The notes beneath the pieces are model-generated. The model saw only the letters and a list, made by a program, of their open reading frames with translations, searched no databases and was not told the DNA's origin. Below, one piece after another: positions 1-9,900 of a stretch of DNA of 64,000 nt. The stretch lies in IMG/VR virus record IMGVR_UViG_3300033981_002454, positions 23,102 to 87,101 of that record, one strand, 5' to 3'. Position 1 is the stretch's first letter; each line of letters begins with the position of its first letter. The DNA is from a virus. Both the position numbers and the translations under genes were made by a program.

Positions 1-344
1 ACTGCGCTAGCGAGCTTGATGCGGTCCGTGCCAGCACCCCAGACCAGTCCAGAACGGGCAGTGCCCTGGCCGGCGTCCTTGCGTGCATCCCGGATCCGTA
101 GACCCAGGAAGTACACAAATGCGCCGTTGGGAATCACCAGACCGGTGATGTCGGGACGGGGCTTGTCATCGGGCCGCTTGTCAGGCGATGGCACAATGAC
201 ATTAAACTCGGTACGAGCGGTGGAATCGACCTTGATGTAGCCGACCCTGTGAATGTAGGTCCGACCGGGCATGGTCACGACGCCCTGGCTTTGGTAAGCA
301 CTTAGCGCAGAAACATAGTTGCCCGGATAAATCTTCTTGGTCAT
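1..344 (-). CDS. Head-associated structural protein, C-terminus cut by window edge
   Basis: An open frame starts at ATG 344 and runs off the left edge, giving at least 114 residues beginning MTKKIYPGNYVSALSAYQSQ. No stop is present in the window. I do not recognise a named family. It lies 15 bases downstream of the major capsid gene on the same strand, the usual place for a head-decoration or head-completion protein. The visible part is polar with short beta-type stretches and has no membrane segment. Its role is inferred from position only. Confidence 0.7.
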   Translation of the reverse strand, partial: MTKKIYPGNYVSALSAYQSQGVVTMPGRTYIHRVGYIKVDSTARTEFNVIVPSPDKRPDDKPRPDITGLVIPNGAFVYFLGLRIRDARKDAGQGTARSGLVWGAGTDRIKLASA

Positions 345-359
345 GTCAGTAGCCTCTGA

Positions 360-1234
360 TCAGTAAACGAAGCTGTAGGCGACCGTGATGAAGTCCTTGT
401 TCAGCACTTCAAAGCCGGCCATGAGGCTCCACACCATGATGATGAATCGACCAAAGTCATCATTGTTGTTGAGCAGGATTTGAGCATTGTCACCGCCAAT
501 ACCCACGCCAACGGCCTGCATCCCGAAGAACAGGATTGGAGCAGCTTCCGTGACAGCAGCTGAGATGCTGGCCACGGGGATGGTGGTGGTGTAGCTCTTG
601 TCTGGCAGGTTGGTCGATTCAAACCATTGAATCCCCTCGAAAAGGAATCCAGTCGGCATGACCGGCTGACCGGCCACAAAGCCAGCCTGGCCGTAGCCAA
701 CGCCAGAACCCAGGTAGTTGATGGCATTGGGGGCCAGATGCGGTTGCATCGGATTGGCCATGCCATTGCCGGGGTAACGAGCGATCTCGCGGAAATCGCT
801 GTCCTGGCGCAGGTGCTTCATCGCAGTGGGACTGGCGATGCAGCGATAGTGCCCATTCGGGAAGGTTGGCACGTTGCGCCGACGCATGCCTTCAAGGACG
901 TCCAGGAGGTCGTCCTTGACCCCAAATTTGGCGGACTGGCCGGAGCCGTAGCTTGCGACCGTGGTGCCGGTTTTGGTCTTGTTCTTGGGGAAGAAATAGC
1001 CACCCTGGGTGGAATCAGCCCTTCCGTTGGCTTCTGCTTTGAAGAGCTCGTCAGCGAACACCCGATCACGCCAACGGCGGTAATCGTCAAGAAGTGTTAA
1101 GGAGCCGATCGACTGGTGGAACGCCGCGATATTGCGGGTATCCAGCAGCAGGCGCTGAGAAGTCATCAGCGTCTCCCGTGCCACCTTGAAGGTGCTGGGC
1201 TGGTCAGCCTGTGAAGGGTCGGCGGGGCCGGTAT
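360..1234 (-). CDS. Major capsid protein, exon 2 (C-terminal part)
   Basis: This is the second exon of the major capsid gene. Its frame is open from a TAG lying just inside the intron (about 1246-1248) to the stop at 360. If spliced after the G at 1235, the first bases AT complete a tyrosine codon begun by the T at 2249, giving ...TLKE-Y-TGPADPSQ..., which is how intact cyanophage-type capsid proteins read through this point as I recall the family. The exon carries typical segments such as FHQSIGSLTLLDDYRRWRDR and GIGGDNAQILLNNNDDFGRF. The spliced product would be 379 residues, a normal major-capsid length. An in-frame GTG at 1184 could mimic a start, but the family needs the N-terminal exon. 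Splicing was not demonstrated. Confidence 0.9.
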
Positions 1235-2248
1235 CAGTGTTGTTACCCTAGAGGCTCTTTATCCCCTAGTTCTGCAGCTTTGCCATTGCTGCAGCTCAGA
1301 CTATATCATCACCCTTCAGGTCCACCTGATTCGGGTGCGGAGCACTCGTGCCGCCTTATCGTCCACTTCCTGCAAGCAGGTGTTGGGACTCGCTCAGCCA
1401 TTGGGCAACAGTGCCCGTTCGACTGAGGTCAACTTTGTAGGCAAGGCAGGGATGTATGTACTCAGTAATGGCTCCAACAAGTAGTCGAAACTGCTTGGCG
1501 AACCATCGGAGATACAGCATTCCACCTTTGTGACGAACAACTGAGCCAGAGGCTCCGGTGACGTCGTGAATCCAAGAAGCGACAACATCAACCTCCTCTT
1601 CATCCTTGCTGACGGGCAGCCAGCCAGAGCGCTCGACCTTGATCGAGCGAGGCCTCTGACGGCGACGGACCTCCAGGGATCCATCGTCCATCCAGAGAAG
1701 TGCCAACGCCTCGGGGCCGAGGTCACTGAACGCCTGAGGGGTGAATCTTTTGACGCCATTTGGATATAAGACGTCATACACGGGGGCGAGGTGCCGCTTG
1801 CTGCTGACGCCGAAACGGACGGCGGGGTATTTCCCTTTGTCCATAAACGAGCGCAGAGATGCAGCAGTCCCGAGCTCTTGATTCAGCCGAGCCAGCTGCC
1901 ATTGCGCGTAAGGCGCCTGGCGCTGACAGCGGCTGATGTACAGCGTAACTGTTCCGAAACGCTTATCGCGTCTCAGACAGCCATCACCAAGAGCACATCC
2001 CATGAAAAACGCTTGTGTCACAACTTGATTGCCTAGGGAGTCGACAACGGTAGTCGTTGAACCTTCCAGCCATTCCTGGCTGGCTTGGCTGCTGATTACC
2101 CGGCCCAGTGTCATCCGTAAGAGTCTACCGGTTGGAGGGCTTCCAGCAATTCACTCCGTGTTCGACGCGGATTACGCCGCGAAGGAGCTGATAGCCAGAG
2201 CTGGTACGTCCGCCTCAGGGGCGAACAGGCCAGTCAGGGCTTGAGCCA
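1235..2248 (-). mobile_element. Group I intron in the major capsid gene
   Basis: A 1014-base insertion separates the two capsid exons. The 5' exon ends in T (2249) and the intron ends in G (1235), as group I introns require, and joining them restores the capsid frame exactly (265 + 875 bases). Near its 3' end, about 1290-1312, the minus strand contains GATGATATAGTCTGAGCT, the typical P7/P3 signature of group I introns, followed by a GCAGC...GCTGC stem. A possible guide sequence GCTCT (2201-2197) can pair with exon bases AGAGT, leaving a U.G at the splice site. An endonuclease ORF occupies 1356-2114. Without splicing, exon 1 meets TAA about 75 bases into the intron. Secondary structure was judged by eye. 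Confidence 0.88.
1356..2114 (-). CDS. Intron-encoded LAGLIDADG homing endonuclease
   Basis: This 252-residue protein sits inside the capsid intron, in its own frame and fully contained. Two LAGLIDADG-type helices are visible: AFFMGCALGDGCL at residues 35-47 and ALALLWMDDGSLE at about 137-148. Both keep an acidic residue before the final Gly, which supports an active monomeric nuclease. The text between them (VYDVLYPNGVKRFTP) matches the LAGLIDADG_2 type. Known members cut intron-less alleles so that repair copies the intron; here the target would be an uninterrupted capsid gene around the exon junction. Some members also help splicing. The product resembles the two free-standing proteins at 2596-3812, suggesting common descent. 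Confidence 0.9.
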   Translation of the reverse strand: MTLGRVISSQASQEWLEGSTTTVVDSLGNQVVTQAFFMGCALGDGCLRRDKRFGTVTLYISRCQRQAPYAQWQLARLNQELGTAASLRSFMDKGKYPAVRFGVSSKRHLAPVYDVLYPNGVKRFTPQAFSDLGPEALALLWMDDGSLEVRRRQRPRSIKVERSGWLPVSKDEEEVDVVASWIHDVTGASGSVVRHKGGMLYLRWFAKQFRLLVGAITEYIHPCLAYKVDLSRTGTVAQWLSESQHLLAGSGR

Positions 2249-2513
2249 ACTCTTTAAGGGTCACATTGACCTTGTCCTTCACGATGTTGCGAGACGACGC
2301 CGTGCCGAGCGTCTGATCAGCAGTGCGCTCTCGGGAGTCCTTGGTGCCAGGATTTCCCCAGTAGCGATAGCGGTCTAGGGCGACCGTTTGACCTGGTTGT
2401 GCCCCGAAATCGTGAACGACAACAGGATCAACCGCCATCTCTACCACGTAGGCAGGATGGGGTCGATAAAGTTCGGCGCCCAGGATTTTCGGGAAATCAT
2501 TGTCTATCCACAT
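2249..2513 (-). CDS. Major capsid protein, exon 1 (N-terminal part)
   Basis: Exon 1 begins at ATG 2513 (MWIDNDFPKILGAELYRPHP), which matches the usual N-terminus of this capsid family, and includes the AQPGQTVALDRYRYWGNPGT segment. A GGAG-type ribosome site lies about 13 bases upstream. The exon runs 88 codons plus one base and stops at the T at 2249. The frame continues into the intron and ends at TAA 2172-2174, so unspliced RNA would give a truncated product. Together with exon 2 it encodes the main head-shell subunit. An upstream in-frame extension to 2618 is not conserved-looking and was not used. Confidence 0.9.
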
Positions 2514-2595
2514 TGGATGACACGCTCCGAAAGATAAAGGATGTTGATAGCAAGCATTCCGCCCGCTGCTTCTTACACTAGAAAGGACGCGTGGG

Positions 2596-3207
2596 GTGAA
2601 ATTGAACGCACCAGACATTCGCGGCCTGCTGGGAGTCTTCCTTGGTGACGGCTTCCTCTCTCAAAGCAGGTCAGCGGTCAAGGGCCATATCAAGGCCACC
2701 TTTCACGGTGGTGCCGACGAGCGTGAATTCCTCGAGGAGAAGGCAAGTGAAATCAAGCTCGTCATCCCAACCCAGGCCAAGATCTCGACCTATCAGATGC
2801 GCCCCAGCCAGACCGGCCATCAGACCACGGTGCTGCGATTCCGGTTCTCGAGTCCACTGCTAGATCCGGTCTACAACTTGTTCTATCCCGATGGATTTCG
2901 GGAAATCACGCACCCCCTCTTGGACATTCTTGGACTCAGAGCAGCAGCCTGGCTTTGGGCTGAGGGGTATCGAAAGGGGGACAAGGACCATCGCCTGAGG
3001 AGAGTTGGGGCCCTGCGAGACGAGGCTCGATTGGTCAGTGGCTGGCTCGAGTTTTTAACTGGCGCCAAGTCGTCCGTCACGGGCCAGTCCTCTCGAATAC
3101 TGCCTCAACTGTCGTTCAGCTCTAAGGATGCGGAAATCGTCAAGGAGGCCCTCCTTCCCTATGCCCCGATCAGCCGGAAGCATTTGTTTCTCCCGGGGGA
3201 AAAATGA
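2596..3207 (+). CDS. Free-standing LAGLIDADG homing endonuclease-like protein
   Basis: This 203-residue protein starts at GTG 2596 with an AAGGAC ribosome site upstream. It has a clear first LAGLIDADG helix (DIRGLLGVFLGDGFL, residues 7-21) with its catalytic Asp. A second helix near residue 115 reads AAAWLWAEGYR, with Glu in place of the usual Asp. The intervening VYNLFYPDGFREI segment is collinear with the capsid-intron endonuclease, so it is a LAGLIDADG_2 relative. It is transcribed away from the capsid gene, 82 bases from that gene's start, and its stop overlaps the next start (ATGA at 3204-3207). Free-standing nucleases beside intron-bearing genes can help spread the intron; that role is inferred. 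Confidence 0.82.
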   Translation: MKLNAPDIRGLLGVFLGDGFLSQSRSAVKGHIKATFHGGADEREFLEEKASEIKLVIPTQAKISTYQMRPSQTGHQTTVLRFRFSSPLLDPVYNLFYPDGFREITHPLLDILGLRAAAWLWAEGYRKGDKDHRLRRVGALRDEARLVSGWLEFLTGAKSSVTGQSSRILPQLSFSSKDAEIVKEALLPYAPISRKHLFLPGEK

Positions 3208-3812
3208 GCGCTCGTCTGGTTTCCATGGCCGTCGCCTATGCCATGGGCAGTGGCACTTTGAGGTGCAAGGGAGTCAAGCAGCGCCCCTGGCTGGAGCTAA
3301 AGCGGCTCGAAACAGAGCGAACCTACATGCTGCACCAGGTGCGATCCCTGCAGCGAGCGGGAGCGGGCCCCGTGCGCGCTGCTGTTGACATGCTTCCAGG
3401 CCGGCATTTTTACGATGTCTGCAGGGCCCGCCTGCAGCACGATGCATTCGAGAGGGCCATTGAACTGCTCGCTCCAGAAGGTGAAATCTCTCTCTCCAAA
3501 GAAGTCCTCGAGGTCGGAGGAGGCAGGGGCCTGGCCAGTATTTGGCTGGACCTGGGCCACTGGGATAGGGGAACCGCTGTGATCCCTCTCTCTAGTGAGC
3601 CCAATGCAGACGCCCTGCTGAGTCATTTGATCGGGCGTGGCGTTACTGGAATCGGCAAGGGGGGCAATCCAACAACCCTGCGCCTCTCAAAGCGGCAGTT
3701 CGCCCAATTCAGTGGGCTGATTCGACACCATGTGCACCGCTCGATGGCCCATGCCCTCAGGGAGGGTTCAAAACATGGCACCTCAATCATGCGAGTTGCT
3801 ACCCTTGTCTGA
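3204..3812 (+). CDS. LAGLIDADG-family protein lacking catalytic acidic residues
   Basis: This 202-residue protein is translationally coupled to the previous gene through a 4-base ATGA overlap. It aligns by eye with the intron endonuclease: SMAVAYAMGSGTL corresponds to helix 1, RGLASIWLDLGHW to helix 2, and the stretch LLAPEGEISLSKEVLEVGGG to the segment before helix 2. The acidic residue before the final Gly is Ser in helix 1 and Leu in helix 2, so a nuclease active site is not expected. It may be a non-catalytic partner of the upstream protein, a DNA- or RNA-binding derivative, or a decaying paralogue. The full-length frame argues against simple decay. Confidence 0.72.
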   Translation: MSARLVSMAVAYAMGSGTLRCKGVKQRPWLELKRLETERTYMLHQVRSLQRAGAGPVRAAVDMLPGRHFYDVCRARLQHDAFERAIELLAPEGEISLSKEVLEVGGGRGLASIWLDLGHWDRGTAVIPLSSEPNADALLSHLIGRGVTGIGKGGNPTTLRLSKRQFAQFSGLIRHHVHRSMAHALREGSKHGTSIMRVATLV

Positions 3813-3833
3813 CCCCCGAAGCAGAACGGCGTC

Positions 3834-3980
3834 AGGGGGTCGCCCTTGTTGGTAGCGCAAGGGCAATTGCCAGGGCGGTGGATTTTTGTCGTTTCTCCAC
3901 CGCGGTAACCGATCTCCGCTTGGGTCGCTCCCGGGCGGAGCGCCTGGTAAAACTCTCTAGGATTGCTAGATAGGGCAATC
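3834..3980 (+). promoter_or_regulatory. Cluster of four stem-loops before the tail-fibre gene
   Basis: The gap between the LAGLIDADG pair and the tail fibre holds four hairpins in series: GCCCTTG/CAAGGGC (3842-3864), GCGGTGGA/TCCACCGC (3875-3903), CTCCGC/GCGGAG (about 3914-3939) and GATTGC/GCAATC (3961-3980), the last just ahead of the start at 3988. None has a long T run directly after it, so they are not typical terminators. They may isolate or stabilise the tail-fibre message. The pairings are seen; the function is unknown. Confidence 0.5.
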
Positions 3981-3987
3981 AGTTGGC

Positions 3988-6900
3988 ATGCCGGATCAGC
4001 CGGGCATTACGACAAGATCGGAGAAGGGTGAGCCTCTTTCGTTTCAGGAAGTTGACGATAACTGGCGCCTGCTGACTTACCGCATTGACGAGGCGGAGGA
4101 TGCACTTGATGACAAATACTCGCCCGATGACAGGGCAACAGAAGAGGAGGCTGTAGCCGGGAGCCTGGAAACACCAGGCAGTATCAGCAACACGACGCTG
4201 ATGACCCCTTACACCACCGCATTGGCTCTGGACCAGCGGGTGGGTCTTGGCGACCTCCTGGACAGGGTCGACACCCTGGAAGAAGAAGTCGTACAACTGG
4301 GGGAGGACACCGAGTTCCTGTTCAACACCAAATACGACGCTTCTGATCGGGCGACCAATCAGGAGGCCGTAGCAGGAGATCTCTCGACTCCAAACAGCAT
4401 CAGCAATTCAGTGCTGATGACTCCGTACACCACGGCACTGGCGATTGACGAACGGGTCAGCAGCAGTGATTTGTCCTACGACCCGGCAACCGGCGAGCTC
4501 GATATCTCCACGGGCGAAGGAGTCACACTGCCGCTGGCGGAACCGGAGGGTGATCCAGGTCTCCTCACTGGGGAGGACAAGGCCAAAATTGACGATCTCA
4601 AGCTTGTTGCGCTCACTGGCTCCTACAACGACCTGTCGGATCTGCCGGACCTTGGCTCTGCAGCCTTTACTGACTCGGAAGACTATGCCACCTGGGAGCA
4701 AGGGGAACTCGCTGATACGGCGGTTCAGCCAGAGGAGCTGACAAGCGCCCTGTCTTCCAAGGCTGACCTGGTCAACGGTCTGGTCCCAGCCTCACAGTTG
4801 CCGGGATTCGTGGATGACGTTCGGGAATATACCAATTTGGCAAGTTTCCCAGACCCGGGAACGACAGGAGTCATTTACGTCGCACTCGATGAAAACAAGC
4901 AGTACCGATGGAGCGGCTCGAGTTACATCCAGCTCACGGCCTCTCCAGGATCAACGGACGCTGTCCCTGAAGGCAGTGTCAACAAATACTTCACGGAGCA
5001 AAGGGCAGCAGCAGCAGCGCCTGTTCAGTCAGTAGCTGGGCGCACGGGAAGCGTTGTTCTCAGTGTCGGCGATGTTTCTAATGCTGTTGCAACGGGAGAT
5101 TCCAGGCTGAGTGACTCCAGGGAGTGGAGCGCTCCAACAGCCACGGAAGCGGAGGCCACCCAGGGCACGTCTACGGAAAGGCGCGCCTGGACTCCAGTTC
5201 GAGTCTTCCAATCCATCGCAAGCTGGTGGAACGCCTCTAGCGATAAAACAAAACTCGACGGGATCACCCCGGGGGCCACTGCCAATTCCAGTGATGCCTT
5301 CTTGCTCAACAGGGCGAACCACACGGGAAGCCAGGCCGCTTCCACGATTTCAGGCTTGGCAACGGTCGCCACAAGCGGCTCCTTCCTTGATCTAACCAAT
5401 CGACCCACTCTCGGGACGGCCGCAGCCTTGGATGTTCCCGCGGCTGCTGGGGGGACCGCTCTCTCGGGCCAGGTCGTCAGGGGCGACGATCCACGTCTGG
5501 ACAATAACCGCCCACCAGCTGCCCACAGCCACGGGAATATCACCAATGGCGGCGCTATTGGCAGCACTGCGAATCTCCCGATCATCACCACGACAGGGGG
5601 CGTCCTTACGACCGGCTCCTTTGGAGCAGCAGGGGGCACGTTTTGCGAGGGGAACGATTCAAGGCTGAGCGGCCCTCGAGAACCCACATCGCACAGCCAC
5701 GGGAATATCACCAATGGTGGCGCTATCGGCAGCACCGCAAATCTCCCGATCATTACGACGGCTGGGGGAGTCCTTACTGCTGGTTCCTTTGGGACGGCAG
5801 GGGGCACGTTTTGCGAAGGGAACGATTCCAGGTTGGCGACCAATCTCGGCTATACGGCTGCCTCCAGGATCATCACTAGCTCGACTGGCCTGAGTGCGAC
5901 GCTTCCGCTTGTAGAGGCAGCTGGTAACGCTGGGCTTCTGTCTGGTGCCGACAAGACCAAGCTCAATGGAATCAGCACGGGGGCCACTGCGAACTCCAGT
6001 GACGCGTTCCTGTTGAACAGGGCGAATCACACGGGAACGCAGCTCTTTTCGACGCTCACCTCAACGCCGACAACTCTGTCCGGGTATGGAATTACAAATG
6101 CCTACACCAAGGCGGAGACGGATGCACTGGCTCAAGGCCTGAAGCCTAAAACCGCCGTCCGGGTTGCAACCACGGCAAACATCACGCTATCGGGGGCCCA
6201 GACTATTGATACTGTCACTACTTTAGCTACGGGCGACCGTGTTCTTGTAAAAGACCAGACTGATAAATCTAAGAATGGCTTTTACAACTACAACGCAGCA
6301 GGAGCATGGACGCGCACGGCGGACTTTGATGAATGGTCGGAAGTCCCAAATGCTTATGTATTTGTTAGAGAAGGTCTGGTCAATGCGGGCGATAGTTTTG
6401 TCTGTATAAGTGGCAGCAATCTGTTCGGTGCTAGTGAAATAGGCTCTTCAGATATTGAATTTATCCTGTTTAGCGCTGCCATTGAGATCGCCGCGGGGAC
6501 AGGTCTCAACAAGGCGGGAAACACGATCTCCCTCGCAAATACCGCGGTCACGCCTGGCACTTACGGAAGCGCATCTCAGGTTGCCACACTCACGGTTGAT
6601 CAACAGGGGAGGTTGACAGCAGCTGGCTCAACGCCACTTGGTGTTGGAACCACGCCCAATGTCCCGATCATCACCGGAGCAGGAGGGGTTCTCACTGCTG
6701 GCACTTTCGGAAACACCGCAAATTCTTTCTGTCAAGGCAACGACAGCAGGCTCAGTGATTCTCGTACACCATTAGCACACGCCCACGGCAATATCACCAA
6801 CAGTGGAGCAATTGGTACAAATCCCAACTTGCCAGTCATTACGACAACCAGTGGTTTACTAACTACAGGCACATTTGGAAACACTGCGAATTCTTTCTGT

Positions 6901-9900
6901 CAAGGTAACGACAGCAGACTGAGTGATGCTCGTACACCATCAGCACACACCCAGGCGTGGTCCACAATAACCGCCACTCCGACAAATCTGTCTGGATACG
7001 GTATTACAGATGCTGTTAGCAGTGCAGACAGCAGACTGAGTGATGCTCGCACACCATTAGCGCATACCCACGGCAATATCACCAACGGTGGAGCGATTGG
7101 TGCAAATCCCAACTTGCCAGTCATTACTACAACTGGTGGCTTGCTAACTACAGGTACATTTGGAAACACTGCGAATTCTTTCTGTCAAGGTAACGACAGC
7201 AGACTCAGTGATTCTCGCACACCATTAGCACACACCCACGGCAATATCACCAACAGTGGAGCGATTGGTACAAATCCCAACTTGCCAGTCATTACGACAA
7301 CCAGTGGTTTACTAACTACAGGTACATTTGGAAACACTGCGAATTCTTTCTGTCAAGGTAACGACAGCAGACTGAGTGATGCTCGTACACCATTAGCACA
7401 CACTCAGGCGTGGTCCACAATAACCGGCACTCCGACGAATTTATCTGGATACGGTATTACAGACGCGGCTAGCAGTTCTCACGCCCACGGCAATATCACC
7501 AACGGTGGAGCGATTGGTACAAATCCCAACTTACCAATCATTACGACAACTAGTGGCTTGCTAACTACAGGTACATTTGGAAACACTGCGAATTCTTTCT
7601 GTCAAGGTAACGACAGCAGACTCAGTGATTCTCGTACACCCGTGGCACACACCCACGGCAATATCACCAACGGTGGAACGATTGGTACAAATCCCAACTT
7701 ACCAATCATTACGACAACCAGTGGCTTGCTAACTACAGGTACATTTGGAAACACTGCGAATTCTTTCTGTCAAGGTAACGACAGCAGACTCAGTGATTCT
7801 CGCACACCATTAGCACACACCCACGGCAATATCACCAACAGTGGAGCAATTGGTACAAATCCCAACTTACCAATCATTACGACAACCAGTGGCTTGCTAA
7901 CTACAGGTACATTTGGAAACACTGCGAATTCTTTCTGTCAAGGTAACGACAGCAGACTCAGTGATTCTCGTACACCCGTGGCACACACTCAGGCGTGGTC
8001 CACAATAACCGGCACTCCGACGACTATATCCGGTTACGGGATTACAGATGCGCTGTCTACCGGTAATCAGAATCCCAATCTGGTGCTTGCCGGTCCATCG
8101 TCTGGCACTACTGCGGCCACGCCCACTTTCAGGGCTTTGGCTGCTGGAGACCTGCCTAATGTCTCAGGCCTGACGGCAGCGGGCTATGGCAGCGCGTCAA
8201 GCGTGCCCACGCTGACTGTTGACGCAAAGGGTCGAATCACCGCAATAAGCAATACGGCTATCTCCATTGCCAATACCGCCGTCAGCGGCCTGGGGACTGC
8301 GTCAACCCGCAATGTCCCTTCAGGGGGAGGCGGTTCCAGCACTCCCAGTCTTCTTCCGGCCCCGGCCTCGGTTTCAGGAATCGACCTCGATGGGGATGGG
8401 GACGGAAACGTATTGTTTCAGGAAGCCGATAAAGCCTTTGATAACAATGTCACCACTAAGTATCGCAACACTGGAGGAGCCAACTCCGGCTTGGAGTTCT
8501 CATACGGGACGGCAACACAACTTACATCATTTGTTATTACAACAGCAAATGATTCTACCGATCGAGACCCTGCCTCTTACCAGGTTTATGGATTCCAAAG
8601 CGGATCCTGGCAGCTGTTAACTTCCGGTTCCCTTAGCCTGCCTACGGCAAGGCAGACCGACTCAGCGTCAATCACGCTCCCCGGCAATTTGCCTTCACTG
8701 ACGCAGTACCGAGTGGTATTCCCCACGCTTCGTGTCAGCGGCACAGCATCCATGCAGATTGCTGAGCTCAAGATGACCGGCATCCAGGGAACTGGGGGAG
8801 GCGGCGGGAGCACAAATGCCGCTGCTACCGAGGTCGTGCTCGGGAGCGATACCCGATTGACTGATGCCAGGACACCTACAACCCATTCCCATAGTGTTTT
8901 CAACAACACGACCTCCGGGTTTGCTCCTGCCTCAGGGGGTGGGACAACCAATTTTCTGCGCGCCGATGGAAGCTGGGCAGCACCTCCAGTCGGTGGGGGT
9001 GGGGGTGGAGGGACAGTAACCAGTGTTGGACTGGCCCTGCCGAATATCTTTACGGTCTCGAATAGTCCCGTAACAGGTTCCAATACTCTGACCGGGACTC
9101 TAAATACTCAAAACGCCAATCTCGTCTTTGCAGGGCCTGTTACAGGTGGTGCTGCAACGCCAGGTTTCAGGACACTTGTTGCAGCCGACATCCCGACCCA
9201 TTCCCATAGTGTTTTTTCCACTACTGCCGCTGGGTTTACTCCTATTTCACCAGGTGGGCAAACCAGGTACCTCCGCGCTGATGGGAACTGGGAGATACCT
9301 CCAGTTGGCGGAGGTGGAGGCGGCGGAACGGTCACGAGTGTTGGACTGTCCCTGCCGAATATCTTTACGGTCTCGAATAGCCCCGTAACAGGTTCTGGGA
9401 CTCTGACCGGGGCTCTAAATACTCAAAACGCCAATCTCGTCTTTGCAGGGCCCACTGCCGGTAATGCGGCAACGCCAGGTTTTAGGACACTTGTTGCAGC
9501 CGACATCCCAGCCCATTCCCATAGTCTTTTCACCAGTACTGCCTCCGGGTTTGCTCCTGCCTCAGGGGGTGGGACAACCAATTTCCTGCGCGCCGATGGA
9601 AGCTGGGCAGCACCTCCAGTCGGCGGAGGTGGAGGCGGCGGGACAGTAACCAGTGTTGGACTGTCCCTGCCGAATATCTTTACGGTCTCGAATAGCCCCG
9701 TAACAGGTTCTGGGACTCTGACCGGGGCTCTAAATACTCAAAACGCCAATCTCGTCTTTGCAGGGCCTGTTACAGGTGGTGCTGCAACGCCAGGTTTTAG
9801 AACCCTGGCTACAGAAGATCTGCCCACCATCTCAGGTCTGGCGTCAGGAACCTATGGCAGCTCATCTCAGGTACCCACCTTCACTGTTGACGCGAAGGGG

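Noticed and set aside
627-1100. Plus-strand frame over capsid exon 2
   Set aside because: It is antisense to a clearly conserved capsid sequence and has no protein-like features.
1356-2114. An intein in the capsid protein instead of an intron
   Set aside because: The endonuclease frame is not continuous with either exon, stops occur on both sides, and a group I core signature with exact T/G splice sites is present.
5025-5843. Minus-strand frame of 272 residues over the tail-fibre repeats
   Set aside because: Its repeats are only the reverse of the fibre repeats; the fibre frame is continuous and recognisable.
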